Assembly: GCA_002394235.1 (NCBI GenBank)
Contig: DGTF01000008.1
Coordinates: 1 to 19,718, forward strand
DNA from: Eubacterium sp. UBA4343
Lineage (GTDB): Bacteria > Bacillota > Clostridia > Lachnospirales > Lachnospiraceae
Direction: 5' to 3'
DNA: 19,718 nt
The notes beneath the pieces were generated by a model. It was not told the DNA's origin and ran no database searches. It saw only the letters and a list, made by a program, of their open reading frames with translations. Position numbers and translations under genes: made by a program. Below, in pieces: positions 13,970 through 19,718 of this stretch (position 1 is the stretch's first letter; each line of letters opens with the position of its first letter).

Positions 13970-15031
13970 ATGGCAATCATGATGAAAGCAGGCGTGGTAC
14001 ATGCAAGAGATGATCTTCGTTACGAGGATATTGAAAAGCCGCAGCCGAAGGCGGGAGAGGTGCTGATCAAGGTTAAATATACCGGAATCTGCGGCTCGGA
14101 TGTGCCGAGGGTTAACGGTGACGCGTGTCACTTTTTCCCGAACGTTCTGGGACATGAATTTTCGGGAATCGTCGAAGAGGTCGGTGAGGGCGTGACAAGG
14201 GTGGCGCCGGGAGATTATGTGGCAGGCGTTCCGCTGGTTCCGTGCATGAAGTGTCCGGACTGTGCGAGAGGCGACTATTCTCTGTGCAAGCATTACAGCT
14301 TTATCGGTTCCCGTCAGTTCGGATCCTTCGCTGAGTATGTCTGCGTTCCGGAAATCAATGCGGTAAAATTTGATAAATCCATCTCCTTTGAGCAGGCGGC
14401 GCTTTTTGAGCCGGCAACGATCGCTCTTCACGGACTGGAAAGAACGGGATACAAGGGCGGCCACACCGTGGCGATTCTCGGTACCGGCCCGATCGGTATG
14501 CTGACGGCGCAGTGGGCGAAGATCTTCGGCGCGAAGAAGGTTGTGGTTTTTGATATCGTTCCGGAAAAACTGGCTCTTGCCGAAGAGCTTGGTGCGGACG
14601 CCGGGATTAATACCCTGGACGATGACTTTATGGATCAGGCGATGGCTCAGACTGATGGCGTCGGCTATGACTATGTCTATGAGACGGCGGGCAACACCAT
14701 CACGATGAAGATGGCATTCCAGCTTGCGGCGAATAAGGCCGGCGTCTGCTTCATCGGAACACCGAAGAAGGAACTGACATTTACGGTGAGCGAGTGGGAG
14801 AATCTGAACCGGAAGGAGTTTACGCTTACCGGGTCCTGGATGTCCTATTCGGCTCCGTTCCCGGGTCATGAGTGGACCGATGTGGCGCATTATTTTGCCA
14901 CAGGCCAGCTGAAATATGATCCGAGAATGATCTGGAAGATTGTACCGCTTTCTCAGATTGCGGATGCGTTCCAGTGGTATAAGGAACGCGGCAAGGTAAA
15001 GGGAAAGATTCTGATCGACTCCGAGAAGTAA
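13970..15031 (+). CDS. gatD: Zinc-dependent dehydrogenase, galactitol-1-phosphate 5-dehydrogenase-like
   Basis: This medium-chain zinc dehydrogenase has 353 residues. Catalytic zinc ligands are Cys41, His62, Glu63 (ICGSD and GHEF) and possibly Glu147. The structural zinc ligands are Cys92, Cys95, Cys98 and Cys106. The nucleotide-binding GTGPIG is at 171-176, and Asp195 after strand beta-2 favours NAD+. Similarity to E. coli GatD is extensive from memory: GSDVPRV, FPNVLGHEFSG, VPLVPCMKCPDC, FIGSRQFGSFAEY and TGSWMSYSAPFPGHEW have close counterparts. GatD oxidises galactitol 1-phosphate to tagatose 6-phosphate. It may act here on that substrate or on another polyol or polyol phosphate. The ATG at 13970 has AGGAGGAAG about six bases upstream, spaced 109 bases from the kinase. 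Confidence 0.82.
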   Translation: MAIMMKAGVVHARDDLRYEDIEKPQPKAGEVLIKVKYTGICGSDVPRVNGDACHFFPNVLGHEFSGIVEEVGEGVTRVAPGDYVAGVPLVPCMKCPDCARGDYSLCKHYSFIGSRQFGSFAEYVCVPEINAVKFDKSISFEQAALFEPATIALHGLERTGYKGGHTVAILGTGPIGMLTAQWAKIFGAKKVVVFDIVPEKLALAEELGADAGINTLDDDFMDQAMAQTDGVGYDYVYETAGNTITMKMAFQLAANKAGVCFIGTPKKELTFTVSEWENLNRKEFTLTGSWMSYSAPFPGHEWTDVAHYFATGQLKYDPRMIWKIVPLSQIADAFQWYKERGKVKGKILIDSEK

Positions 15032-15101
15032 AAAGGATAAGTTCTGGCTGAGAACAGAATGGAGAGCAATTGAATCAGGAAAAAGACAGAGAGGATACGG
15101 T

Positions 15102-16040
15102 ATGATACTGACAGTAACCGCAAATGCGGCAGTGGACACCAGATACGTCGTGGACGGCTTCGGGGTGAACGAGGTGAACCGTGTAAAAATCTGCGAGCGC
15201 TCGGCCGGTGGGAAAGGGCTGAACGTCTCCAGAGCTGCGCATATCGCCGGGGAGGAAATCCTGGCGACCGGGTTCCTCGGAGGTCATTCCGGTGAGTTTG
15301 TACAGGAACATCTGCATCGGGAGGGAATCCGCGAGGATTTTGTGTGGTGCAGCGGAGAGACGCGTTCCTGCATCAATATCTGGGACGAGGTGAATAAAAC
15401 GCAGACGGAATTTCTGGAGCCGGGATTTGAGGCAACGGAAACAAATCAGGACGCACTGGTTCGGACATTCAGAGAGCATATCTCGGATGCTGCGGTGGCG
15501 ACGATCTCGGGGTCGATGCCTTCCGGCTGCGACAGCAGTCTGTACAAGAGGCTGATCGACGCAGGGCGTGCGGCAGGAAAAAAAGTGATTCTGGATACCA
15601 GCGGCAGCACGCTGAAGGAGTGCATCGCTTACAGGCCGTTTATGATCAAGCCGAACATCGATGAGATTCAGATGCTGGTTGGAAGAACGCTGACGGAGGG
15701 AAACCGGGACGAGCTTCTGGAGGCGGCAGGTGAGCTTCACGGAAAGGGAATTCCGACCGTTGTGATTTCTTTGGGAAGTGCAGGGTCGCTGATGTCCTGT
15801 GAAGAAGGGGTATACGAGGCTCATGTCCCGAAAATCAATGCGGTCAATACAGTCGGCTGCGGAGATTCCATGATCGGAGGCTTTGCCGTCGGGATCGCGC
15901 GGGGACTGGACATGAAGGATTGCCTGAGACTTGCCAGCGCAATATCGGCAGCGAGCGCGATGACCGACAGAACCGGATTTTTCCGGATGGAGGACATGAC
16001 TGCTATCCGGGATCGCGTGGAGATCATCAGAGTACGATAA
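15102..16040 (+). CDS. PfkB-family sugar-phosphate kinase (1-phosphofructokinase / tagatose-6-phosphate kinase type)
   Basis: The protein has 312 residues, the usual length for FruK/LacC/PfkB enzymes. It phosphorylates a ketose monophosphate to the 1,6-bisphosphate. Seen: the N-terminal TLTxNxA-like segment (ILTVTANAAVD), substrate motif GGKGLNVSR (36-44), TISGSMPSG (134-142), IKPNIDE (182-188), and the C-terminal signature NTVGCGDSMIGGF with catalytic Asp255. The residue before the GD pair is Cys instead of the usual Ala, a mild variation. In context it would make tagatose 1,6-bisphosphate (or fructose 1,6-bisphosphate) for the aldolase. The start ATG at 15102 has only a weak purine-rich AGAGAGGA about seven bases upstream. 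The gap after the gatD-like gene is 70 bases. Confidence 0.88.
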   Translation: MILTVTANAAVDTRYVVDGFGVNEVNRVKICERSAGGKGLNVSRAAHIAGEEILATGFLGGHSGEFVQEHLHREGIREDFVWCSGETRSCINIWDEVNKTQTEFLEPGFEATETNQDALVRTFREHISDAAVATISGSMPSGCDSSLYKRLIDAGRAAGKKVILDTSGSTLKECIAYRPFMIKPNIDEIQMLVGRTLTEGNRDELLEAAGELHGKGIPTVVISLGSAGSLMSCEEGVYEAHVPKINAVNTVGCGDSMIGGFAVGIARGLDMKDCLRLASAISAASAMTDRTGFFRMEDMTAIRDRVEIIRVR

Positions 16041-16098
16041 AGAAGGATAAACCTGATCAAAGATGTATGTATATTTTTTAGAAGAGGAGGAATGAGAA

Positions 16099-17121
16099 AT
16101 GGAATTTATTGATCCTGCGAAAATCCCTCAGAGAACGCTCTACACAGGAGCAAAAATGCCGGCGGTCGGAATGGGAACCTTCGGGTCCGATCATGCGACA
16201 CCGGAGCAGGTGCGTGACGCGGTTCGCGGTGCTATCCGGGTAGGATACCGCCATTTTGACTGCGCGGCTTGCTACGGAAACGAAGATCAGATCGGAGAAG
16301 TCTTCGCAGATGCGTTCCAAAGCGGAGAGGTAAAGAGGGAGGACATGTTTATCGTCTCCAAGGTATGGAATGACATGCATGGCAAGGGAGATGTTCTTCT
16401 GGCCTGTGCCCGCACACTGCGTGATCTCCAGCTTGACTATCTGGATATGTACTATGTTCACTGGCCATTCCCGAATTATCATCCGCCGAAATGCGATGTG
16501 ACGGAGCGGAATCCAAATTCCAAACCGTTTTCGGTCAAGAGGTTCATGGCGACCTGGAGACAGATGGAACGTCTGGTGGATATGGGCCTTACAAAGCACA
16601 TTGGTATGTCAAATATGACGCTGCCGAAGCTGAAGGCAGTCCTGCCGCTGTGTCGGATCAAACCGGCCTGCATCGAGATGGAGCTTCATCCGTGTTTCCA
16701 GCAGCAGGAGCTGTATGATTATATTCGTTCCCAGGGAATTGAAATCGTGGGATTCTGTCCGCTCGGTTCGCCTGACCGCCCGGAGAGAGACCGCACACCG
16801 GAAGATGTGGCGGATCTTCAGCAGCCTGTAATCCGCAAGATTGCGGAGGCTCACGGCGTGCATCCGGTTCTGATCGCGATCAAATGGGCGGTTCAGAAGG
16901 GGCACACCCCGATTCCATTCTCGATCAAGGAGAAAAATTATACGGCGAATCTGAAATGTGTGACGGAGGATCCGCTGACCGATGAGGAAATGGGAGAGAT
17001 CCGGGGCATGGAATGCGGGAACCGGCTGGTAAAGGGACAGGTATTCTTGTGGCCGGGCGCAACCGACTGGCGCGACCTCTGGGACGAGGACGGAACAGAC
17101 GCACTTTGGGATAAGAATTGA
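16099..17121 (+). CDS. Aldo/keto reductase
   Basis: This (alpha/beta)8 NAD(P)H-dependent reductase has 340 residues. The catalytic tetrad is visible: Asp54 (HFDCAACYGNE), Tyr59, Lys88 (VSKVW) and His121 (YYVHWP). Family strands MPAVGMGTFG and KHIGMSNM are present. The loop expected to read I-P-K-S-x for the cofactor is IPFSIKEKNYTANL, replacing the usual Lys, so cofactor preference may differ. Relatives reduce aldoses to alditols or oxidise them, which fits a step feeding a polyol to the kinase or dehydrogenase. The ATG at 16099 has AGGAGGAA about nine bases upstream. It is the last gene of the operon, followed by a perfect hairpin. Confidence 0.87.
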   Translation: MEFIDPAKIPQRTLYTGAKMPAVGMGTFGSDHATPEQVRDAVRGAIRVGYRHFDCAACYGNEDQIGEVFADAFQSGEVKREDMFIVSKVWNDMHGKGDVLLACARTLRDLQLDYLDMYYVHWPFPNYHPPKCDVTERNPNSKPFSVKRFMATWRQMERLVDMGLTKHIGMSNMTLPKLKAVLPLCRIKPACIEMELHPCFQQQELYDYIRSQGIEIVGFCPLGSPDRPERDRTPEDVADLQQPVIRKIAEAHGVHPVLIAIKWAVQKGHTPIPFSIKEKNYTANLKCVTEDPLTDEEMGEIRGMECGNRLVKGQVFLWPGATDWRDLWDEDGTDALWDKN

Positions 17122-17152
17122 CAGTGATGCCGGAAGTCATGCGATCTGTACC

Positions 17153-17176
17153 GGCCGCATGATTGGCCGCATGATT
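17153..17176 (+). repeat. Perfect 12-base tandem pair
   Basis: GGCCGCATGATT occurs twice without a gap, at 17153-17164 and 17165-17176, between the AKR stop and the operon terminator. Confidence 0.85.
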
Positions 17177-17188
17177 ATTTAAAGATGC

Positions 17189-17226
17189 AGAGACCCGCAG
17201 GTGATGGAGTTCACCTGCGGGTCTCT
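17189..17226 (+). terminator. Terminator of the sugar/polyol operon
   Basis: AGAGACCCGCAGGTGA at 17189-17204, loop TGGAGT, and the exact complement at 17211-17226: a perfect 16-bp stem. Its T-run is poor (CTGTGTAG), so efficiency is uncertain. Its position fits the end of the six-gene operon. Confidence 0.75.
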
Positions 17227-17228
17227 CT

Positions 17229-17248
17229 GTGTAGTATTGTGTAGTATA
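17229..17248 (+). repeat. 10-base tandem pair
   Basis: GTGTAGTATT is followed directly by GTGTAGTATA just behind the terminator hairpin; the coordinates may be off by a base. Confidence 0.6.
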
Positions 17249-17281
17249 TAGAAGAAATCTGATGTGCCGGATAAGAGCCGG

Positions 17282-17686
17282 TTATTTTTCGTGAGCGTCA
17301 CTCTTCGGTGTACATTTGTCCGTGTCCGGAGCCTTAGCTGCGTGTGCTTCTGAGGCAGGAGCCTGAGCTGTTCCGGTTGGATGTGTTTCCGGGTCGGATA
17401 TGTGTGCTTCAGGAATTCCTTTCCCGCGGACGAGTCTGGCGACCATTGTCATGGCATAGAGGAGTACAGGGACAGCTATAGTGCAGAAAATCGATCCCAT
17501 CAGAAGTCCCTTCGAGTATGGGCTTTTCACCAGTGCGAACACCATGGTGAGGGCGTACATCACGAGCAGAAGAACAATGCCCAAAAGGGCGGTAATTCTG
17601 CGCATGGTCCAGGGGTATTTTCTGTGGCTGCTGTTCCCGGTGATATTTTTCCGGTCATCCGGGAGGCCGTTTTCTGATTTGTTCAT
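17282..17686 (-). CDS. Small two-helix membrane protein, unknown function
   Basis: This 134-residue protein has a hydrophilic N-terminus (MNKSENGLPDDRKN), two membrane segments at about 31-53 (ITALLGIVLLLVMYALTMVF) and 60-85, and an Ala/Pro/His/Thr-rich, probably disordered C-terminus. I do not recognise a family. The positive residues flanking the helices suggest that both ends are cytoplasmic. The start ATG at 17686 has AAGGGA about eight bases upstream. A longer frame opening at a TTG (17743) lies in the tandem repeat array and is rejected. It is transcribed convergently with the sugar operon, so it is not part of it. Confidence 0.65.
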   Translation of the reverse strand: MNKSENGLPDDRKNITGNSSHRKYPWTMRRITALLGIVLLLVMYALTMVFALVKSPYSKGLLMGSIFCTIAVPVLLYAMTMVARLVRGKGIPEAHISDPETHPTGTAQAPASEAHAAKAPDTDKCTPKSDAHEK

Positions 17687-17708
17687 TATGTGATCCCTTC
17701 CTGGTATA

Positions 17709-17813
17709 ATGTATGATCTGCGACGATGTATATTGTGCAACAAGAATATAACATCTGCGAAAATATATCATCTGCGGCAATATATCAACTGCGACAATGC
17801 ATATTCTGCGAAT
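17709..17813. repeat. Degenerate 17-base tandem array, six copies
   Basis: Units begin at 17709, 17726, 17746, 17763, 17780 and 17797. The clearest are ATATATCATCTGCGGCA and ATATATCAACTGCGACA. A CTGCG core recurs in five of six; one three-base insertion breaks the phase after the second copy. It lies in the presumed promoter region of the small membrane protein. Confidence 0.75.
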
Positions 17814-17925
17814 GGTGTAAAGCCTGATAATCAGGGCGGATGTGCGTAATCACCAATTTTTCACAGTTGTTTTGTATACTGATCAGGATACCTTTTATAA
17901 GATATCTTCATGCAGTGGAAATGTC

Positions 17926-18050
17926 AAGGAAGAGTCAGGGAAGTCAAGTAAGATCAAGGAAGAGCCAAGGAAGAGTCAGGGAGGAGTCGGGGAAGTCAAG
18001 GAAGAGCCAAGGAAGAGCCAAGGAAGAGTCAGGGAAGAGTGAGGAAAGCC
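17926..18050 (+). repeat. Purine-rich degenerate tandem array, about 12 units of 9-11 bases
   Basis: The commonest unit is AAGGAAGAGYC; nine-base variants such as AGGGAAGTC are interspersed. The plus strand is about 85-90 percent purine across 125 bases. Confidence 0.8.
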
Positions 18051-18173
18051 GGGAAAGTGTTCGGAGACAGAGTGTGGTTTACGGCCTTACTCTTGAGCGT
18101 TGAGCTCTTGTAAGTGTCAGGTTTGGTACGTAACGGAGATTGCGTCTTTCGGAAAATTTTATATATTGTAAAA

Positions 18174-18202
18174 TTGCAATCAATGGGTAAACGCGATAAA
18201 GT
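18174..18202 (+). promoter_or_regulatory. Promoter candidate for the zinc-ribbon / DUF5685 / J-domain set
   Basis: TTGCAA (18174-18179) and TAAAGT (18197-18202) are separated by 17 bases, about 50 bases ahead of the first gene. There are two mismatches to consensus in each box, so this is a moderate candidate. Confidence 0.4.
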
Positions 18203-18260
18203 ATTGACATTGAGAAGCGGGAAGCGGCGGAATCGGGCCGTGACTTTGGGAGGTATGAAT

Positions 18261-18662
18261 ATGAATCGATTTCGAGACTGGGTGAGCCGTGTGATGTACG
18301 GGCGATACGGAGTGGATCAGCTGGGGCGGGTGCTTCTGTATGTTGAGATCGCCCTGCTTTTTGTGGCTGTCTTTGTGCCGAATATTTTTCTGAATATTGT
18401 GACAGCCCTGTTGCTTGTCTGGATTTTTTTTCGGATGATGTCGAGAAATATCAGCAGACGGGCGGAGGAGAACCGGAGATTTCTGTCCGCGTGGAACCGG
18501 GTGAAGTCTTTTTTCACAGGCGGTATGCGGGCGGCAAAGGACAGGGATCACGCGTATTTCCGGTGTCCGAACTGCGGGCAGAGGGTTCGTGTACCAAAGG
18601 GCAAGGGCCATATTCAGATCACCTGCCCGAGGTGTCACACACAGTTTATCAAAAATACGTAA
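18261..18662 (+). CDS. Membrane protein with C-terminal zinc ribbon
   Basis: The protein has 133 residues. An amphipathic N-terminus (MNRFRDWVSRVMYGRYG) precedes two adjacent membrane segments at about 22-40 and 41-58, then a basic linker and a zinc ribbon with Cys102, Cys105, Cys122 and Cys125 (CPNC and CPRC). The ribbon resembles those in a conserved clostridial family that occurs near J-domain genes; this association is from memory. Function unknown; it may recruit or sense a partner at the membrane. The ATG at 18261 is chosen because GGGAGG (18248-18253) is seven bases upstream; the ATG at 18255 is only one base from it. Longer frames would run through intergenic sequence. Confidence 0.75.
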   Translation: MNRFRDWVSRVMYGRYGVDQLGRVLLYVEIALLFVAVFVPNIFLNIVTALLLVWIFFRMMSRNISRRAEENRRFLSAWNRVKSFFTGGMRAAKDRDHAYFRCPNCGQRVRVPKGKGHIQITCPRCHTQFIKNT

Positions 18663-18692
18663 ATACCTGAAGAGCGGATGATGGAGGGATGT

Positions 18693-19553
18693 ATGTTTGG
18701 ATATATCACGATTGACCGGGAGGAACTCAAGGGAAAGGATCTGGACCGTTACCGTGAGTTTTACTGCGGTATCTGTCGGGATCTCAAGGATTCCTGCGGA
18801 GAGGCCGCGCGGGCCACACTGACCTATGACATGACCTTTCTGGCAATTCTTCTGAATGCTCTGTACGAGGGGCCTTCGAGGATCACCGAGGAGAGGTGTA
18901 TCCTTCATCCCGCAAGAAAACGGCGGGTGATCCGGAATGAATATACGGCGTATGCTGCCGACATGAATCTGATGCTGGTATTTCATAATCTCGAGGATGA
19001 CTGGATTGATGAGAAGAAGGGGACGAGCCTTGCGGCGTATCGTCTCCTGCGTCCGGCCTACCTGAAAACGTCCCGGAAATATCCGAGGCAGACGAGAGCA
19101 ATCCTTCGCTACGTGAAGGAACTGCACGCAGTTGAGGAGAAGAATGACCGTTCGCTGGATACAGCGGCGGGCCTCACGGGAAAGCTTATGGCAGAGATTT
19201 TCCGGTATCGGGAGGATATCTGGTCCGAAGATCTGGGGCAGATCGGTTTTTATCTCGGGAAGTTCATCTATCTGATGGATGCCTGGGATGATCTGGAAAA
19301 GGACCGCAGAAACAGCAGCTATAATCCGTTCCTGTCGATATGCGGAGAGGCGGATTATGAGATGCGCGCCGGCGATATCCTGACAATGCAGGCGGCAGGA
19401 ATTGCGAAATATTTTGAGAAGCTGCCGATCCTTCTGGACGAGGAGCTGCTGCGGAATATCATCTACTCGGGCATCTGGGTGAAGTACCGCGCGAAGCGGG
19501 CAAAGATGGCCGAAGCGCAAAGGACTTTGCAAGAAGCAAAGGATGATTTATAA
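18693..19553 (+). CDS. DUF5685-family protein
   Basis: This all-helical protein of 286 residues begins MFGYITIDREELKGKDLDRY, typical of DUF5685. Cys25 and Cys28 (YCGIC), with Cys69 and His72 (RCILHP), could form a metal site. Two acidic helical motifs stand out: LEDDWIDE at 100-107 and LMDAWDDLEKD at 194-204, with spacing reminiscent of the Mg-binding Asp motifs of isoprenoid synthase-like folds. No enzymatic activity is established. The start ATG at 18693 follows GGAGGG (18683-18688) by four bases; ATGs at 18678 and 18681 lie before or within that site. It sits 30 bases after the zinc-ribbon gene and 50 before the J-domain gene, so the three likely form an operon. Confidence 0.82.
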   Translation: MFGYITIDREELKGKDLDRYREFYCGICRDLKDSCGEAARATLTYDMTFLAILLNALYEGPSRITEERCILHPARKRRVIRNEYTAYAADMNLMLVFHNLEDDWIDEKKGTSLAAYRLLRPAYLKTSRKYPRQTRAILRYVKELHAVEEKNDRSLDTAAGLTGKLMAEIFRYREDIWSEDLGQIGFYLGKFIYLMDAWDDLEKDRRNSSYNPFLSICGEADYEMRAGDILTMQAAGIAKYFEKLPILLDEELLRNIIYSGIWVKYRAKRAKMAEAQRTLQEAKDDL

Positions 19554-19603
19554 TAAAATGATCCGCCGGACAGGATCCGGGCGGAAGACAGAAAGAGGAA
19601 TAC

Positions 19604-19718
19604 ATGCAGGACCCATATAAAGTACTGGGTGTCTCAAGGGATGCCAGTGATGAAGAGGTAAAAAAAGCGTACCGCAGGCTGAGCCGCAGGTACCATCCGG
19701 ATGCCAATATCAACAATC
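19604..19718 (+). CDS. J-domain (DnaJ-like) protein, 5' part only
   Basis: The first 38 codons are present; the gene runs off the right edge. The start reads [20 protein letters not shown], followed by [15 protein letters not shown] with the HPD motif at residues 31-33 that stimulates DnaK ATPase activity. The ATG at 19604 has AGAGGAA about four to five bases upstream. Whether glycine/phenylalanine or zinc domains follow is not visible, so it need not be DnaJ itself. The neighbouring DUF5685 gene suggests a specialised J-protein; GxxHPDAN-type ends are common to DjlA- or CbpA-like proteins too. Confidence 0.9.
   Translation, partial: MQDPYKVLGVSRDASDEEVKKAYRRLSRRYHPDANINN

Larger units (their letters stand above)
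17687..18260. other. Gene-poor stretch of 574 bases with two tandem arrays
   Basis: No credible gene is seen. It contains a 17-base array (17709-17813), a purine-rich 11-base array (17926-18050), and a promoter candidate for the zinc-ribbon gene, TTGCAA at 18174-18179 and TAAAGT at 18197-18202 with a 17-base spacer. Two overlapping plus-strand frames across 17840-18103 encode only Ser/Arg/Gly/Glu repeats and have no ribosome binding site. Confidence 0.6.

Noticed and set aside
13832..15139. Minus-strand 435-residue frame
   Set aside because: It is antisense to the GatD-like gene with intact zinc motifs; a codon-bias shadow.
17709..18050. CRISPR array
   Set aside because: The units are directly adjacent and degenerate with no unique spacers, and there are no cas genes nearby.
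17840..18103. Ser/Arg/Gly/Glu-rich small protein over the purine array
   Set aside because: Low-complexity translation of the repeat in two overlapping frames, no ribosome binding site, unit lengths not multiples of three.
18180..19532. Minus-strand 450-residue frame
   Set aside because: It is antisense to the zinc-ribbon and DUF5685 genes and lacks a ribosome binding site.

Overview
The window looks like a chromosomal segment of a Bacillota (Clostridia) bacterium, most likely Lachnospiraceae-like. The signs are strong AGGAGG-type ribosome binding sites, sigma-A-type promoters, and families common in that group (an Rpn-type nuclease remnant, DUF4230, DUF5685, an FGGY kinase of the clostridial type, a G3E GTPase paired with a His-rich protein). 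This placement is inferred from gene content and was not checked by search. Several of the longest possible reading frames start upstream of the real gene; starts here were chosen by Shine-Dalgarno position and family length.

Left edge (1-1000): visibly more AT-rich. It holds a frameshifted, truncated Rpn-family nuclease remnant, then a stray 3' half of a tRNA-Pro(CGG) gene followed by its own terminator. The stray half is the typical footprint of an element integrated in a tRNA gene, so the region to its left may be the end of a mobile element. From about 1076 the DNA is denser: a DUF4230 membrane-anchored protein, a FluC/CrcB fluoride channel, an unrecognised 303-residue protein, then on the minus strand a short G3E (CobW-like) GTPase with a His-rich partner, and a URO-D-fold methyltransferase-like protein divergent from a PucR-type regulator. 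A TPR/SEC-C protein ends in a strong terminator near 9315.

Centre (9456-17226): a sugar or polyol catabolic locus. A FucU-type mutarotase (minus strand) is divergent from a long plus-strand operon: class II aldolase, LacI-family regulator, FGGY kinase, galactitol-1-phosphate-5-dehydrogenase-like protein (GatD), PfkB kinase of the 1-phosphofructokinase/tagatose-6-phosphate kinase type, and an aldo/keto reductase, ending at a perfect 16-bp terminator hairpin. The divergent promoters share CG-centred palindromes that look like LacI-family operators. No transporter or PTS gene is present. The set suggests a route in which an aldose is reduced to a polyol, phosphorylated, oxidised to a ketose phosphate, phosphorylated again and cleaved to trioses.

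Right part (17282-19718): a small two-helix membrane protein on the minus strand, a 574-base gene-poor stretch with two degenerate tandem arrays, then a co-directional set of a two-helix zinc-ribbon protein, a DUF5685 protein and the start of a J-domain protein that runs off the window.

A theme across the window is that intergenic gaps carry degenerate short tandem duplications. In at least two genes (aldolase, lacI-type) the last codons with the stop are duplicated immediately downstream, and in three ungapped pairs every difference I counted (18 of 18) is a transition.
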